DNA of 64,000 bases from Nannochloris sp. 'desiccata' (GCA_019044685.2 JAGTXX020000011.1:2418001-2482000); one strand, 5' to 3'. Counted from the first letter of the stretch, positions 47,747 to 58,834 are shown. A program made the numbers and translations. The notes: a model not told the origin generated them from the sequence alone.

Positions 47747-49568
47747 TTATAATCCAAAACTCGCTCTTGCAGCCTCTACCTTTACAGCCACAACATTGCA
47801 CAACGGATCCGCAGCAACTAATAAATTCTCCTCTCCGCCAAGCACCCGCCCACTACAATGCTGCGCGGATGACAATCCACTCAAACAATAACACGTGTGA
47901 TAATAATCAACTTGCTTACCAGGCTTATCTCGCAGACCACCCTTGACGGAATTTTGGCAACAGGCAAGTAACCACAACTGCAATGCTAATGGGTCATATA
48001 ACAGGTCTTCTTCTTTGCATAGGTTTGGATATATAGTATCCCCACTACCAGCAGACGCATGTTCTCTTTTATATTGGGCCAAGAGCTCTACCGCAGAGCA
48101 TGTAGCAGACTCGGCATGCTCTTTATATTTCTCAAGTGCTTCCTGGGCATCCGCTGCCTCTTCTAATGCCATCAACGCATCTGCTTTACGCACTTCAGCA
48201 TGCGAGGAATGATGTGCAGATTCAACTTTGTACTCTTCTTCGTACTTTAATGAATTTTCAATAGCAGTGTCGGCTCGTTGCTGGGCGATAGCAGCAGCGC
48301 TGGCAGCGGCGACTGCTTGTGGTGCTGCTTGTATTGCCTTGATGGCTTCCAATTCGTGTTTAGTATCTATGCTGTCAAGTAGAGTATCTACCGCAGCTTG
48401 TAAATCGTGATTAGTGTCCATCATGACTTCATCTTTAGACGAAGAGAAGTTGCCAGTGCCACTATGAACATCAATTTTCACCTCATTAATTCCAACAGAG
48501 CGATTATTTACCCCAGAAATGGCCTGTGCTAATAATGGGAATATTCCACCTTGCCATAATGAATAACATCCATCTACCAGTTTACACGTACGCCCCATAA
48601 AGCCACCTTCCATCCAGCCTTGCATTCTCGCAGCCCATGCAGAAAGGCGGTGAATATCAACAGCTTGAGGCCTTTCTGCCAGCATCAATGCAGCAAATCC
48701 ACAAAATGCATACCCACCATGTGCTTCATTACCAGGTTCACCACCAAGCCCACCTTCCATGCTTTGGCAAGCTGCAACAAATGAGTCGAGACTACATGCA
48801 TCGGCAAGTTGAGTTTTATTTAAACTTAGCATGTGACAAGTAGCCAAAGCGCAGTAACAGCCTCTAATATCCACTTCACCACCTTGGTGCATGGTCATAC
48901 CACCACCGTGCTCGGAAGGGACGCACATATTTAATAAAAATTGAAATAGAGCGTCTCTATTGATTATTTGCAGTGTGTCTGGTCCAAGAGTCACTAACGC
49001 AGCTACAGCAGCGTAGGTAGTAGCCAAATGTGGAAGCTGAAACGGACCGCCACCAAAACCCCCGCCGGGGTGTTGGCATGTAGCAAGAAAATCGACCATA
49101 GATTGGCGGGAGGGTGACGGCGGTAATGGGAGGTCAAGGAGAGCTAAAGAATGCAGAATCCAGTAAACAATCCAGGGTCTGCTTGCATCCATAGAACTAA
49201 ACCCTGAATGGTTGATTGGGAATAACGATCAACGTGAAAAACAAGAGTTCATTTTGAATTTATTCAGATCTGTGATCACATTTAATTCCATGCTACTTAC
49301 CTGCAGGAAGCTCCCCCAGACCGCCATAAAGGTACTGCGCATGGATCTCCGAATTCAATGAAAGTCTTTCGTCTTCATCAGCGATCCCAGTAGCCAAGAA
49401 ATCAGCATAGATGTCACGCACTTTTTGCTCTAATTTTCGTTGATCTTCACTTGTATATGTAGAAACGCCATCGTCATACATCTCAGCGTCGTGTTTCTGG
49501 GTTTGTTGTCTAGTGAGTAATTTAATTTTATTTAAATAAAAAGATCTGCAGCCTCCAAATGATATCAT
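47747..49568 (-). CDS. FNTB: Protein farnesyltransferase beta subunit
   Basis: This catalytic subunit attaches farnesyl to CaaX cysteines together with an alpha subunit. Exons 49568-49301 and 49203-47747 join in phase 1 (GCAG|GTAAGT...TTCAG|GGTTT), giving 574 residues. LPAGFSSMDASRPWIVYWIL at the splice matches the family opening. Zinc ligands are visible: Asp and Cys in LVDGCYSLWQGG, His in DYYHTCYCLSGLSSAQH. The alpha-alpha barrel repeats include HPGGGFGGGPFQLPHLATTY and MEGGLGGEPGNEAHGGYAFC. Between LLAQAISG and LYDPLALQLWLLACC sit about 165 extra residues rich in Ala/Glu, predicted coiled coil, absent from human and plant FNTB. The start is uncertain: ATGs at 49673, 49568 and 49481 are in frame, and the first would overlap the start of the next gene. 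Confidence 0.85.
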
Positions 49569-49589
49569 GGAGCTCCAAGGCGGGTCACC

Positions 49590-49620
49590 CGAACTTCGGA
49601 AACCGGGTTTCCGAAGTTCG
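49590..49620. repeat. Perfect inverted repeat (hairpin) in the shared 5' region of two divergent genes
   Basis: Arms at 49590-49603 and 49607-49620 are fully complementary (14 bp each), with a three-base CGG loop. It lies between the farnesyltransferase beta start (49568) and the poly(A) polymerase start (49668). It could be a transcription-factor site or a structured RNA element of one 5' UTR. Confidence 0.75.
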
Positions 49621-49667
49621 ATTGCTTTTCTCTGCACAAAACCTAGCCATTTCTCAAGCGCACATGC

Positions 49668-51600
49668 ATGCATTTAACCTATGTATTCTACAAGATGATA
49701 AGAGAAGGTTTAGTGGCTGTGCATGACGAGCCAGGCGGCATTACTTTCAAATATGAAATTACTCGATTCAATTTTGCTAGCGGTTTAAAATCTACCGTGA
49801 CAAATGCGGATTTAGACAACGCAGAAGATGGGAGAACAAGTATGAGAAAAGAAGATGCACCTGGATCAGATGATGATGCAGAAGCGGTGCCAGATTTCTT
49901 GGGATTCCAGGAAGACAATGAGCCCGAGGTAAATGTTCAGAACAAGGTCTATTAAAGGCTTAAAATCAATTGATAGACTCTCAAGGAGTATAATAATTCA
50001 ATCACGTAACTAGATCCCAAATTAATGTTTGCAGGATGCGGAACCTGAAAATGAAGAAGATGCCACCGCCGCCCCCACTCAGCCACCATCAATTGCTCAA
50101 GACTTACTCTCTGACTACGTTGCAATGGGCCTCCTTCAAGACCCTGCAGCACCGACAGCTCAACAAATATATAACGACGAGCGCGACAATCTCCATGCCT
50201 TACCGCCACCGGAACTTTCTCGAGTCCCTTGGCTACATGCTCTTAAAGGCATATCAAGTCCGTTTCTCCGCCTTCATCAAGAGATTGTTGAATTTAGCCG
50301 CTTTGTCGCACCTTCTTCTGAAGAAGAAACTGCACGAAGGGACTCAATTGCACGTATTCAATCTGTAGTTCAATCTATCTGGCCAGTAGCCACTCTCGAA
50401 GTATTTGGCTCCTTTGCTACCGGCCTCTATCTACCGACCTCTGACCTTGATGCTGTTATCCTACATAGTGGCTGTACCGACATTCCTTCAGGTCTCAAGG
50501 CCTTGGCGAATGCCCTCACCCGCCGCAATCTTGCGAAAAATATGCAAGTTATCTCTAAAGCACGTGTCCCCATTATTAAATTCGAAGAAACTGAGTCTGG
50601 CTATGCCTTTGACATTTCATTTGATGTGGCCAACGGCCCTGAAGCTGCATCGAATGTACGGGCTTTAATGGATAGTTTACCGCCAATGAGACCGTTGGTA
50701 ACTGTAATTAAAGTTTTTTTACAGCAAAGGGAATTGAACGAAGTCTATTCAGGAGGGTTGGGGAGCTATGCCGTGCTGGTGATGGTGGCATCTTTTTTGC
50801 AAATGCACCCCAGTCGCCTTGTCGAGATTCGGAATGATGGTGATAACGATAAAAAAGGAAAGAAAGATGGGAAGAAGAAGAAGAAGCAGAAGAAGAGCAA
50901 CAATGGTAAAGAAGAAGAAGAACAAGAAGAAAGGTCTTTAGAATCCAATCTAGGTATCTTGCTCGTAGATTTTTTCAGACTCTATGGTCGAGCGTTAAAT
51001 CACACTTCTGTCGGAGTAAGCTGCCGTAAAGGTGGGGGCTACTTTTCTAAGAGATCCAAAGGGTTTTATAATGATGAAAGGTCGTATTTAGTAGCTATAG
51101 AAGACCCGAATGAGCCAGACAACGATTTGGGGAAGAATAGTTTTAATGCTAGTAGAGCAAGAGCAGCTTTTGATTATGCGTATTGTAGACTAACTGCGCA
51201 GTCAAGTCCCGGAGAGTCGTTGCTGCATAGAATAATACGATTAGATCCTGCGTTATTCTTGAGGGAACCGTTGCCACACCCACCAGAACCTGCACCTGCT
51301 GTTGTTGTTGGGGGAGCAGTGAAAAAAAATGAAGTGGAGGAGAAAATTAAACAGCCTTCGATACAACAGCAGCAGCAGCATGATGGCGGTGGTGATGGTG
51401 AGAGAAAGAAGACGACTCACCGTGAACGCAGTGCATCAGAAGATGATAATTCGTGGGGTGAAGAGGAGAGACGACCAACTAAGCGACATTACAAAGGTCA
51501 AAATAGATCGAGTGGTGGTGGGAGAGGAGGCTGGAAAAGGGGAAGAGACAATAATAGAAACTCGTCCAAGGGGAAGAATAGGATGCAAAGACCGCTGTAG
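49668..51600 (+). CDS. TRF4/PAPD5-type non-canonical poly(A) polymerase
   Basis: This enzyme adds short A tails to nuclear RNAs, marking them for exosome decay (TRAMP complex, known for yeast Trf4). Exons 49668-49928 and 50035-51600 join in phase 0 (GAG|GTAAAT...TTGCAG|GAT), giving 608 residues. Catalytic block LEVFGSFATGLYLPTSDLDA (two Asp of the polymerase triad), then PIIKFEETESGYAFDISFDV with the third Asp. Central domain: LVTVIKVFLQQRELNEVYSG and GGLGSYAVLVMVASFLQMHP. A Lys/Glu-rich insert of about 45 residues (50827-50948) follows before NLGILLVDFFRLYGRALNHT. The tail is basic and Arg/Gly-rich. The start is uncertain; ATG 49668 or 49695. Confidence 0.84.
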
Positions 51601-51724
51601 ACGTATTATTGTTAGATGAAAAAAATTTAAACCTTCTATGTTTGACCAAAAGTCAAAGCTGAGGGAGCGCAAGAGCTGGCAGTTACGGCCCGTTTTCAAC
51701 CATAAATAGCGTCCTTACTACTAG

Positions 51725-51732
51725 TATATAAA
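51725..51732 (+). promoter_or_regulatory. TATA-box-like element before amine oxidase gene
   Basis: TATATAAA lies 62 bp upstream of the start codon at 51794, in an AT-rich tract. Position and sequence fit a core promoter TATA box with a short 5' UTR. There is no experimental support, and AT-rich strings of this kind are common here. Confidence 0.35.
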
Positions 51733-51793
51733 AAATATATTCCAGCAACGTTTCTAATATATCTTACCTATTAATATCAATTAAAATTAATTA

Positions 51794-53633
51794 ATGTCTG
51801 ATTTGAGAACGCCACCCAAAGGCAGCGCTGTCACTCCTCAACTTCCGGTAGTGGTCAACAATGCCCCCAATACCTGTCAAGATCAAAGTTATTCAGAAAC
51901 CCTTCCCAAAAAGATATCATCATGTGGTAAAACACGATGTATATTATTAATCGTTCTATGTATACTATTTATCGCTGTGATTGTTCTTATTCCACTTTTC
52001 ATGACGGGTGTTCTCTCGATAAATAATAAATCAGACGTTGTAAAGAAAAGATCTACCTACGATCCATCTTATTATGGAAATTTACACCCTTTTCTATATC
52101 CTGGTGAAAGGGAAGATATGGGAATTGAGACTGATTATGATGTGATTGTGGTTGGAGCTGGGATAGCTGGGTTGACGGCAGCGAGCGCCTTGCAGCAAGA
52201 AGGTCTCAACGTGCTCGTTTTAGAAGCAAGGGCGAGTGGATTTTAATAATTCATTCTTATTTAGAAGAGCATATTAATTTTAGATATTTACAGATAAACA
52301 TATTCTTTTTTCTCTGCAGGACGAGGTCGGAGGACGTATTTTGAGTTCGCAGTTCGGACAAGGGTCAGTAGAGCTGGGGGCGCAGTGGCTGGTAGGTGCA
52401 GAATCCAACCCGTTGTCTAGCTTGGCCACGGTGTACAAGTCACCAAGAGCAGAGTTTACACGTTCGATGAATCGAGGATTTGCGGGTGGCGATTCTGATG
52501 ATGCTGAGATAGCCGGCAGCAGCAGTGCTTCTCCTTCTACAGTTTTGGCCTCGAAATTTTGGAAGCAGTTGATTACAATAAAGAATAATACATCCGACGA
52601 ATCACTGGGAACCTCTGTTCAACAAGTTGCAGATTATATTGGAAGTAATAAAGCAGGTAAAGAAAGTTCAGCCTTTGCCAAGCAACTGTCTTCCCCGCTC
52701 ACTCGCCAATCCATTGCCGGTGCCCCTCTAAACGACCTTTCAGCAGCTTTCTACGCTGAAGATGCTGAATTAACTGGAGTGTCCGCTATTTCACTTGGTA
52801 ATTTTAGCTTGATTCCTTCTGGAATAGCTTCGAGAATCAACAGAACCATGATCTCAGCTGTCACCTTGTCAGCTCCTGTCACTTCAATTTCCATTGCAGA
52901 TTTCAACGCCACGGTCCAGATACAAAATGGAAATACATATTCAGCACAGTATGTTGTCTCTACGGTCCCTTTAGGCGTGTTGAAAGAGAATGTTATCAAC
53001 TTTTCGCCTCCTTTACCCAACGTCACCCTCGGCGCTATTTCTCGATTGGGAGTAGGAACAGTCAACCCTGTTCATTTATTATTTGATGCTCCATTCTGGG
53101 ACCCTCCGGCAGAAACATTGACTATTTCGCAGTCCACAGCTGGTGGGTGGGCTGATTTCTTAAGCATGTATACATTCTCAGGTGAAGCTGTACTCGTGGC
53201 GCTTCCCGGTGCCGACACCTCAGCTTGGATAGAACAAGAACTAGATGACACTGTAGTTGCCGCTGCAGCTATGGATGCATTACGACAGCGATATGGAAAT
53301 AAAGTCCCATTAAATCCTACAGCGTCCATCGTCACCAGATGGGGTTTAAATCCGTATGCGCGTGGCAGCCATAGTTATTACGCTGTTGGCAGCACCCCTG
53401 GAGATCGCGCAACTCTAGCCGAACCAGTCGGAGGAACCTTATTGCTCGCTGGAGAAGCATATAACACTGTGCATCCTTCTTCTTTACATGGCGCGTACTA
53501 TTCAGGGATGGCTCAGGCGGCTAGGATTGTTGCTGCAATGAAATTTCCTGAAGAAGATGGCGATGGGGTGTGCATGGAACAGTGTTATGGTAGCACCGAT
53601 GTAGAATTTCCAGCAAATAGGTACCATAACTGA
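51794..53633 (+). CDS. FAD-dependent amine (polyamine) oxidase with N-terminal membrane anchor
   Basis: Exons 51794-52231 and 52320-53633 join in phase 0, giving 583 residues. The intron appears to use a GC donor (AGG|GCGAGT) with CTGCAG as acceptor; this junction restores VLEARDEVGGRI, the FAD-binding motif, and no GT donor nearby keeps the frame. Residues 1-48 are polar, 49-73 form one transmembrane helix, and the flavin domain lies behind it: DVIVVGAGIAGLTAASALQQ (Rossmann), SVELGAQWLVGAESNPLSSL, and LLLAGEAYNTVHPSSLHGAY (C-terminal FAD block). The flavin domain should face a compartment lumen (type II orientation by the basic KTR flank). It probably oxidises spermine/spermidine or related amines, producing H2O2. 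The tail CMEQCYGSTDVEF is without known function. Confidence 0.85.
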
Positions 53634-53851
53634 AATTAAATGAGTTTGGTTTACAGGACCAGTGTCTTTGAGCTTGCTGAAATTCTAATACAAAGAATGA
53701 AAGAATGGTGTAAGAATTGTTTTGGTGGAAAAAATAATGGTATCGATACTTGACAACATTGCAGAAAATGGGGGCAAGGAAGAAACGGAAAAACCATCCC
53801 GAAACAGTTAAGGTCTATACATTTATATCTGTATTTAATAATACATGCAGG

Positions 53852-55216
53852 TTAAACATTGGCCGGTGCTGCTGGTAGTGGAGTACCAGTACTAGTAGCT
53901 GGCGTTGGTGAATCTTCACTATATGGTACCAGTGTAGATGTGCTACTTTTGACAGGACCTAGTAGTACTTCTCCAGCAGCTGTAGTGCGAACAGGTTCAA
54001 CTGTCACAGCAGGCTTTCCTCCATTAATCTCCACATTGCTATTTCCATTAAGTTCCACAGTGCCTGAACTCGTAGTTATTGGAAGATCCTGTGAACTTCT
54101 TTTAAGCTCCCTCTTGCCCAAATAATCACATAAAAAGGCATCTATAAGAACTTGAAAGATATGCGCTAACACCGCAGGCACCGTCAATTGACCTGATGAA
54201 CCCAGTGCATCTCCAGTAGCTGCAATGACAGTGACAGCCATAGGCAAGGTCTTCTCAGACCCCATTATCAGCACAGCAGCAGCTTCTCGGTGAGGAAATC
54301 GGAATATTCTCACTAGGATGAAATTGACGATCAAATAGGCTACATGCAATAAAATTGCCGCAAGTGCAATTAAACATAAAGTGCCGAAAGCTGTGTTTAT
54401 GACCTCTTCTTGTGCGCTACTCAGTGTTTGCCACACAATACATATCAAAGAGCCGTTATTTAGTAATCCTAGGGCGACTTTGTGGTTGGCTACTTGTTTT
54501 CGAACCCAAGTGGAAGACTCTCGAAGAATTTTTCCAACAATAAGCGGTACTAAAATAGTCATCACAAGCTTAATGAGAAGATTTTCTGGATCTAGAGACA
54601 CATCTTGTGCTTGTGAAATGACTAATGGGACGGTGAATGGAAGAATAAACACGCCGAGAACGTTCGTAATGATTGTTAACATGAGAGCGAGGGCTGCATT
54701 CCCTCTGGCGGCAGTGACGAGGGTGATGCCTGAGGCAATCGTGGTAGGAACGAGCGCGAAAATAGCTAGGCCGTATCTATATGCGGGAGGTTCAAATGGA
54801 AGATCTACTAGAACAAATGCAGCACATGGGGTAATCAGTAAAATCGATATACAGCCTACCAGTGCTGCTGCCCATTGCCGAACGGCATCTTTAATATGAT
54901 CAGTTTGGAGGGTAAGACCAGAGATAATAAAGATGGTGACGACATTAATGGTTGATACAATACCCCAGGATCCAACACTCCACGACTCAACTTCCCTGCC
55001 AGGCCACGGGACAGCTAGAGAAAAGACAATGGCGGTGATGAGGCCAATCACTAAAAAGTTTTTCAGGAAAAACGCCTTTAAACAGGGCCAGGAGCATTTC
55101 TTGCGTTGGAAACAGCCTCGGTTTTGCTTCTGAGATACTCTCGGCGCTTCAGAGGTAGGGCTCTGTTCAGTGGCTGGTGCCGTGGGTGCCTCTGCACCAG
55201 GAGCAACATCAGGCAT
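53852..55216 (-). CDS. Bile acid:sodium symporter family, SLC10A7/BASS4 type
   Basis: Single exon, 454 residues. About ten hydrophobic helices occupy residues 50-385. Diagnostic parts are IISGLTLQTDHIKDAVRQWA, FALVPTTIASGITLVTAARG, ALALMLTIITNVLGVFILPF and VLIMGSEKTLPMAVTVIAAT, the SBF-like pattern of human SLC10A7 and plant plastid BASS4. Residues 1-45 are Pro/Ala/Ser-rich with a Cys/Lys patch (RGCFQRKKCSWPC), which could be a transit or sorting region. The substrate is not established for this branch (calcium and glycosylation phenotypes in humans). The C-terminal 70 residues are polar Thr/Ser-rich. Confidence 0.83.
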   Translation of the reverse strand: MPDVAPGAEAPTAPATEQSPTSEAPRVSQKQNRGCFQRKKCSWPCLKAFFLKNFLVIGLITAIVFSLAVPWPGREVESWSVGSWGIVSTINVVTIFIISGLTLQTDHIKDAVRQWAAALVGCISILLITPCAAFVLVDLPFEPPAYRYGLAIFALVPTTIASGITLVTAARGNAALALMLTIITNVLGVFILPFTVPLVISQAQDVSLDPENLLIKLVMTILVPLIVGKILRESSTWVRKQVANHKVALGLLNNGSLICIVWQTLSSAQEEVINTAFGTLCLIALAAILLHVAYLIVNFILVRIFRFPHREAAAVLIMGSEKTLPMAVTVIAATGDALGSSGQLTVPAVLAHIFQVLIDAFLCDYLGKRELKRSSQDLPITTSSGTVELNGNSNVEINGGKPAVTVEPVRTTAAGEVLLGPVKSSTSTLVPYSEDSPTPATSTGTPLPAAPANV

Positions 55217-55379
55217 TCCTGAAACGTATGCGAGAATGTGCTATACCAGATTCTAGGCGATCATGATGGATATTATTTTCGACATGTTTGGATACAAATC
55301 ATTTCGAAATATGGGCTTGTAAAGCAACCATTATGTCAAATAGCAGCCTGCTGATAGATCAGAGCAATGAGCGCTCGCA

Positions 55380-56966
55380 CCAACTTACAGCGCTTTCGTC
55401 GATTTGGAGAAAGCTTTCGACCGAGTTCACGGATCTGTGCTCGGTGATATCATGCGTAGCTATGGTTATGACGATACTACTATCGCCAAAGCTATGTACC
55501 TACATGATAGTACTACCGGAAAAGTGAAGTGGGGCGGCAAACGCTCCGAGGCCTGTTCCGACGTCCTGGGGTGTACAACAAGGTGCACCAGCGTCTAATC
55601 CATTATGGAACCTCTACGCTGATCTCATTTGTCGTCAAAGCATCGCTGATTGTGGACCTAATGCTGGCATTCAGATCTACCACCAACCCACAACTCAACT
55701 CGGTGGCTTTCCAGACTTGCCACCTGACCCGACGATTGTTTATCTACATAGTCTTCTCTTAGCTGATGATATTGTCGTACTCGCTGACTCTGCTGCTCAA
55801 ATTCAAACGTTTTACTACATTTGGAGAAAAGTTGCAAACGATGGGGAATGAGAATTAGTAAAGAGAAGACCAAACTGATGACCTTTGGCGCTTCAGCAGC
55901 AACGCCCGCGGCATGGTCCCCGATTTGTATTGATGGGTCTCCGTTGGAGGCAATAGCTGCTTACAAGTACTTAGGATCCTGGTTAAGTGAAAGCTGTACT
56001 TTGGATAAAGAGTTGTCTGTGAGAATTGGACAAGCTATTGCCGCCGCCGTCCGGCTTCGGAACGTATGGCGCATTAGGTCCATAGGTCTTGTAACCAAGA
56101 TAAAGATCTATAAAAGTTTAGTAATTACTATCTTTCTACATGGAGCTGAAGCTTGGCCATTGACTGAGGCTCAAACTGCTAAACTGGAGACTTTTCACCA
56201 GCGGCAGCTGCGAATCATTCTCAGAATCTCATGGTGGCAGCACATTAGTAATACTGAAGTTTTACAGCGTGCAAAGATCTACTCGATTGGAGATAGAATA
56301 CGCCAAGTGCGTATGCTTTGGTTGGGGCATGTGATGCGAATGGGGCCCTCCAGGATCCCCTACCAAACCTTGTTTGGCCAGCTCAGCGGGAGGCGCCGCG
56401 CTGGTCGCTCACTTTCCCTCACAAATGTGTATTCAAAAGACTTGGACGTCCTGCGGGGTGGTCTACCCAATGGTCTGCCTTGGATCCAAGCGACATTTGA
56501 CAAGCGAGCTTGGAAAAACTTTGTGTTGGGAAATTTTGACACTTCACCTCAGGCGCCTGCACCTGCACCGCCCTTTCAGGGCCCCCCAGGGCTGCCTACT
56601 GCTGGCGACAGAACCCTTGTGCGAATGGGGCTTGCCCCAAATAACCTTCTTCTCCCTGGTGTTCCTGATAGAAGACCCTATACTCCCCCTTCTGGACCTT
56701 ACACCGGTGCACCTTGTGGCCAGCCTCGAGGTTCAGGAAAACGGATCCGCCGTGGAAGGCGACCAGGCTCTTTTGTGTCCAGAGCAAGAAGATCAGAAGA
56801 TGAAGGTGTGGCTCCATCCGTTCACTCTGATGGATGTACTCTGTTCTTGAGCTGGCGGCGATATCGTCAGGTTTTGAGATTTCCCCTTATTAGTTTTCTA
56901 ACACTCTTTCTGAGTTGTCGATTCTCTGTTCATTTTTCTAAACAATTGTCTTTATTAGGTGTCTAA
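55380..56966 (+). mobile_element. 5'-truncated, frameshifted LINE (non-LTR retrotransposon) reverse transcriptase remnant
   Basis: The reading begins abruptly at the RT core: AFVDLEKAFDRV (motif A, 55389-55424), then after a frameshift near 55568 QQGAPASNPLWNLYADL (motif B) and LLADDIVVLA (motif C, catalytic Asp-Asp, about 55756-55785). A second shift near 55815 leads to KRWGMRISKEKTKLM (motif D) and the thumb/C-terminal part GAEAWPLTEAQTAKLETFHQ with LGHVMRM, typical of non-LTR elements. No endonuclease is present upstream, consistent with 5' truncation at insertion. A Pro-rich tail follows the RT homology. Both frameshifts show that the copy is dead. Clade not assigned. Confidence 0.85.
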
Positions 56967-57009
56967 TATTACTGGCAGTAGGGCACATTTTTCTGCGCCA
57001 GAAACTGCA

Positions 57010-57175
<166 letters not shown>

Positions 57176-57262
57176 GAACTTCAGGTAGAGGCGAGCTTTT
57201 AGGAATTTAATTCAAGTTTTCAGCTTCAAGTTGAGAGACGACTTTTTAGGCTCTCAGAGACA

Positions 57263-57622
57263 CAGGGTTGGAAATAGTCGGCTTATAGCCGGGATAAGCG
57301 GAAAATGCAAGCCAACATAAAATCTATAGCGCAAATAAGCTCGAGAAAATAAGCTAGGGAGGCCACGGACACGCAAAACAAGCCGAAAATTTCGAGCATT
57401 TTTCCCCGCCGTCACCGGCGGAAGTGTTGAAATGGGCCCTAAACTCTTCAATTTTTCTTGCCTTGGTCCCCCGTGGCATTATCACCCTTTATTAATCTCA
57501 GATTAACCCCCAAGCTCATTATAAGGCCTACTTTGCTTATGGCAAATAAGCTGTAAAAATCGTCCCAGGAAGAAAATAAGCCGAAAAAATAAGCCAAGCC
57601 AAAAAGCTTATTTCCAACCCTG
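57263..57622. mobile_element. hAT-type MITE (non-autonomous DNA transposon)
   Basis: A 360-bp element with perfect 14-bp terminal inverted repeats CAGGGTTGGAAATA at each end. It is flanked by an 8-bp direct duplication, CAGAGACA at 57255-57262 and CCGAGACA at 57623-57630 (7 of 8 identical). CAGGG termini with 8-bp duplications are hallmarks of hAT elements. The interior has repeated GGCTTAT/ATAAGC hexamer-like motifs near both ends (for example 57280-57297 and 57529-57610), like the subterminal transposase-binding repeats of hAT elements, and no open frame. The single mismatch in the duplication suggests an insertion that is not very recent. Confidence 0.7.
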
Positions 57623-57630
57623 CCGAGACA

Positions 57631-58834
57631 AGAGGGACATGGAGGGTTTTTTGTTAATTATCCCAGAGAGACAGCCGAAGGTCTGTTTTCTACACGCCTG
57701 CGCCATGCCCAAGTTGGAGAGGTGCCGCAGAGTTCGCAGAAACTCGTCTCACGGATAATCCCTGAGATTATAGAGGCTCAGAAAACAGAATAATAAACCT
57801 ACTTTTGCCGCACGAGTTGCAGAGCAGAGCACGTTTGCCCCTATCCTGACACCAATTAATTATTTACAGTTAGTGGCGCTGAGTCGCCTCAGGCTGTACG
57901 TTTAATACGTGCACCCTGCTGCTAACGCAAAGCTTTCTAGCTGCACCTTGAAAGTACTCGCAGCTTCAATCCACAATAAGACATCCACGGCACATGTAGC
58001 ATCATTTTCAATCCAACAATGCTACTAGTGCCATACACAGCAGGTCTGCGAGAAGGGACGTCGTTGTGCATCTGTTGATACGGCCAAACTGATCAGTTCT
58101 GAGTAAGCTTGGCCATAACGCGCCATTAACCTGCGTTAGTGCGTTAATACTGCATTATTTAGGCGTTCATACCACAGTTGTGTGGCAGCAACGCTAGGGC
58201 TGCGTTTACGCATTACTTTTACTGGTTCTAAGTTGGCAATCTCAGTCTTTGATCAAGCACAGATTACAACCTCCATACAGATTGTAACCTAGTTTTTGAC
58301 CATGTAATTACTCAGCAATGACCTCTTCATTCAATTCGATAACATAATCACTCAAAGAGTGTATCAGTAAAATGTCCCTCCAGTTAATCCATGACGACTC
58401 AAAATTTCACTTTCTGAGGAAGAACGCAGGAAATAACGCTTTTAAAGACAATGATGCAGAGGTCGCGTTAGCTGAGTTATTAATGCTAACTAACGTAACG
58501 CGCGCTAACGTTAACGCGTTCTCCTTCACGTGAGAAAAGTGACTTAAAGCTTATAAAGTCTGAGTTTCCGTATCATATCAATTAGGGAGGCTCTAGAGGC
58601 AAAATTAGCTGCTTCAAGCTTGATAAATTATCGACTGAATTGTGAAAAACACGCAACTGCCTCGAACAGATATACGTTCGGTGCTGTCCCTTACAAGTTA
58701 ATTAGCCATTTCTTTCACGAAAATGTCATTCTTTTTCTTATATTCTCTTTCAGAATGGCAGAGAGTACACTGACGAGGTTTAATGCGATTTTTACAAAGA
58801 ATGCAACTGAACATCGGCGCAGGCAACACTTGAC
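57631..58834. other. Repeat-rich intergenic region upstream of the receptor gene
   Basis: This 1.2-kb stretch has no credible gene. The region 58095-58530 is listed separately as a possible repeat. TATAAAG at 58552-58558 is a possible promoter element of the receptor gene, about 280 bp before its start codon. The open frame at 58620-58847 starts with TTG and overlaps the receptor's first exon. Confidence 0.4.
58095..58530. repeat. Possible degenerate inverted-repeat element with TAACG motifs
   Basis: The left side (58112-58165) contains AACGCGCCATTAACC and GCGTTAGTGCGTTAATA. The right side (58468-58522) contains the roughly complementary TTAATGCTAACTAACG and GCTAACGTTAACGCGTT. The similarity is imperfect and there is no clear target-site duplication, so this may be an old MITE or simply GCGTTA-rich sequence. 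Confidence 0.3.

Noticed and set aside
55821..56966. A 381-codon frame that could pass as an independent gene
   Set aside because: It is the 3' half of the LINE reverse transcriptase, continuous with the RT motifs upstream through frameshifts; its Pro-rich end is not a known domain.
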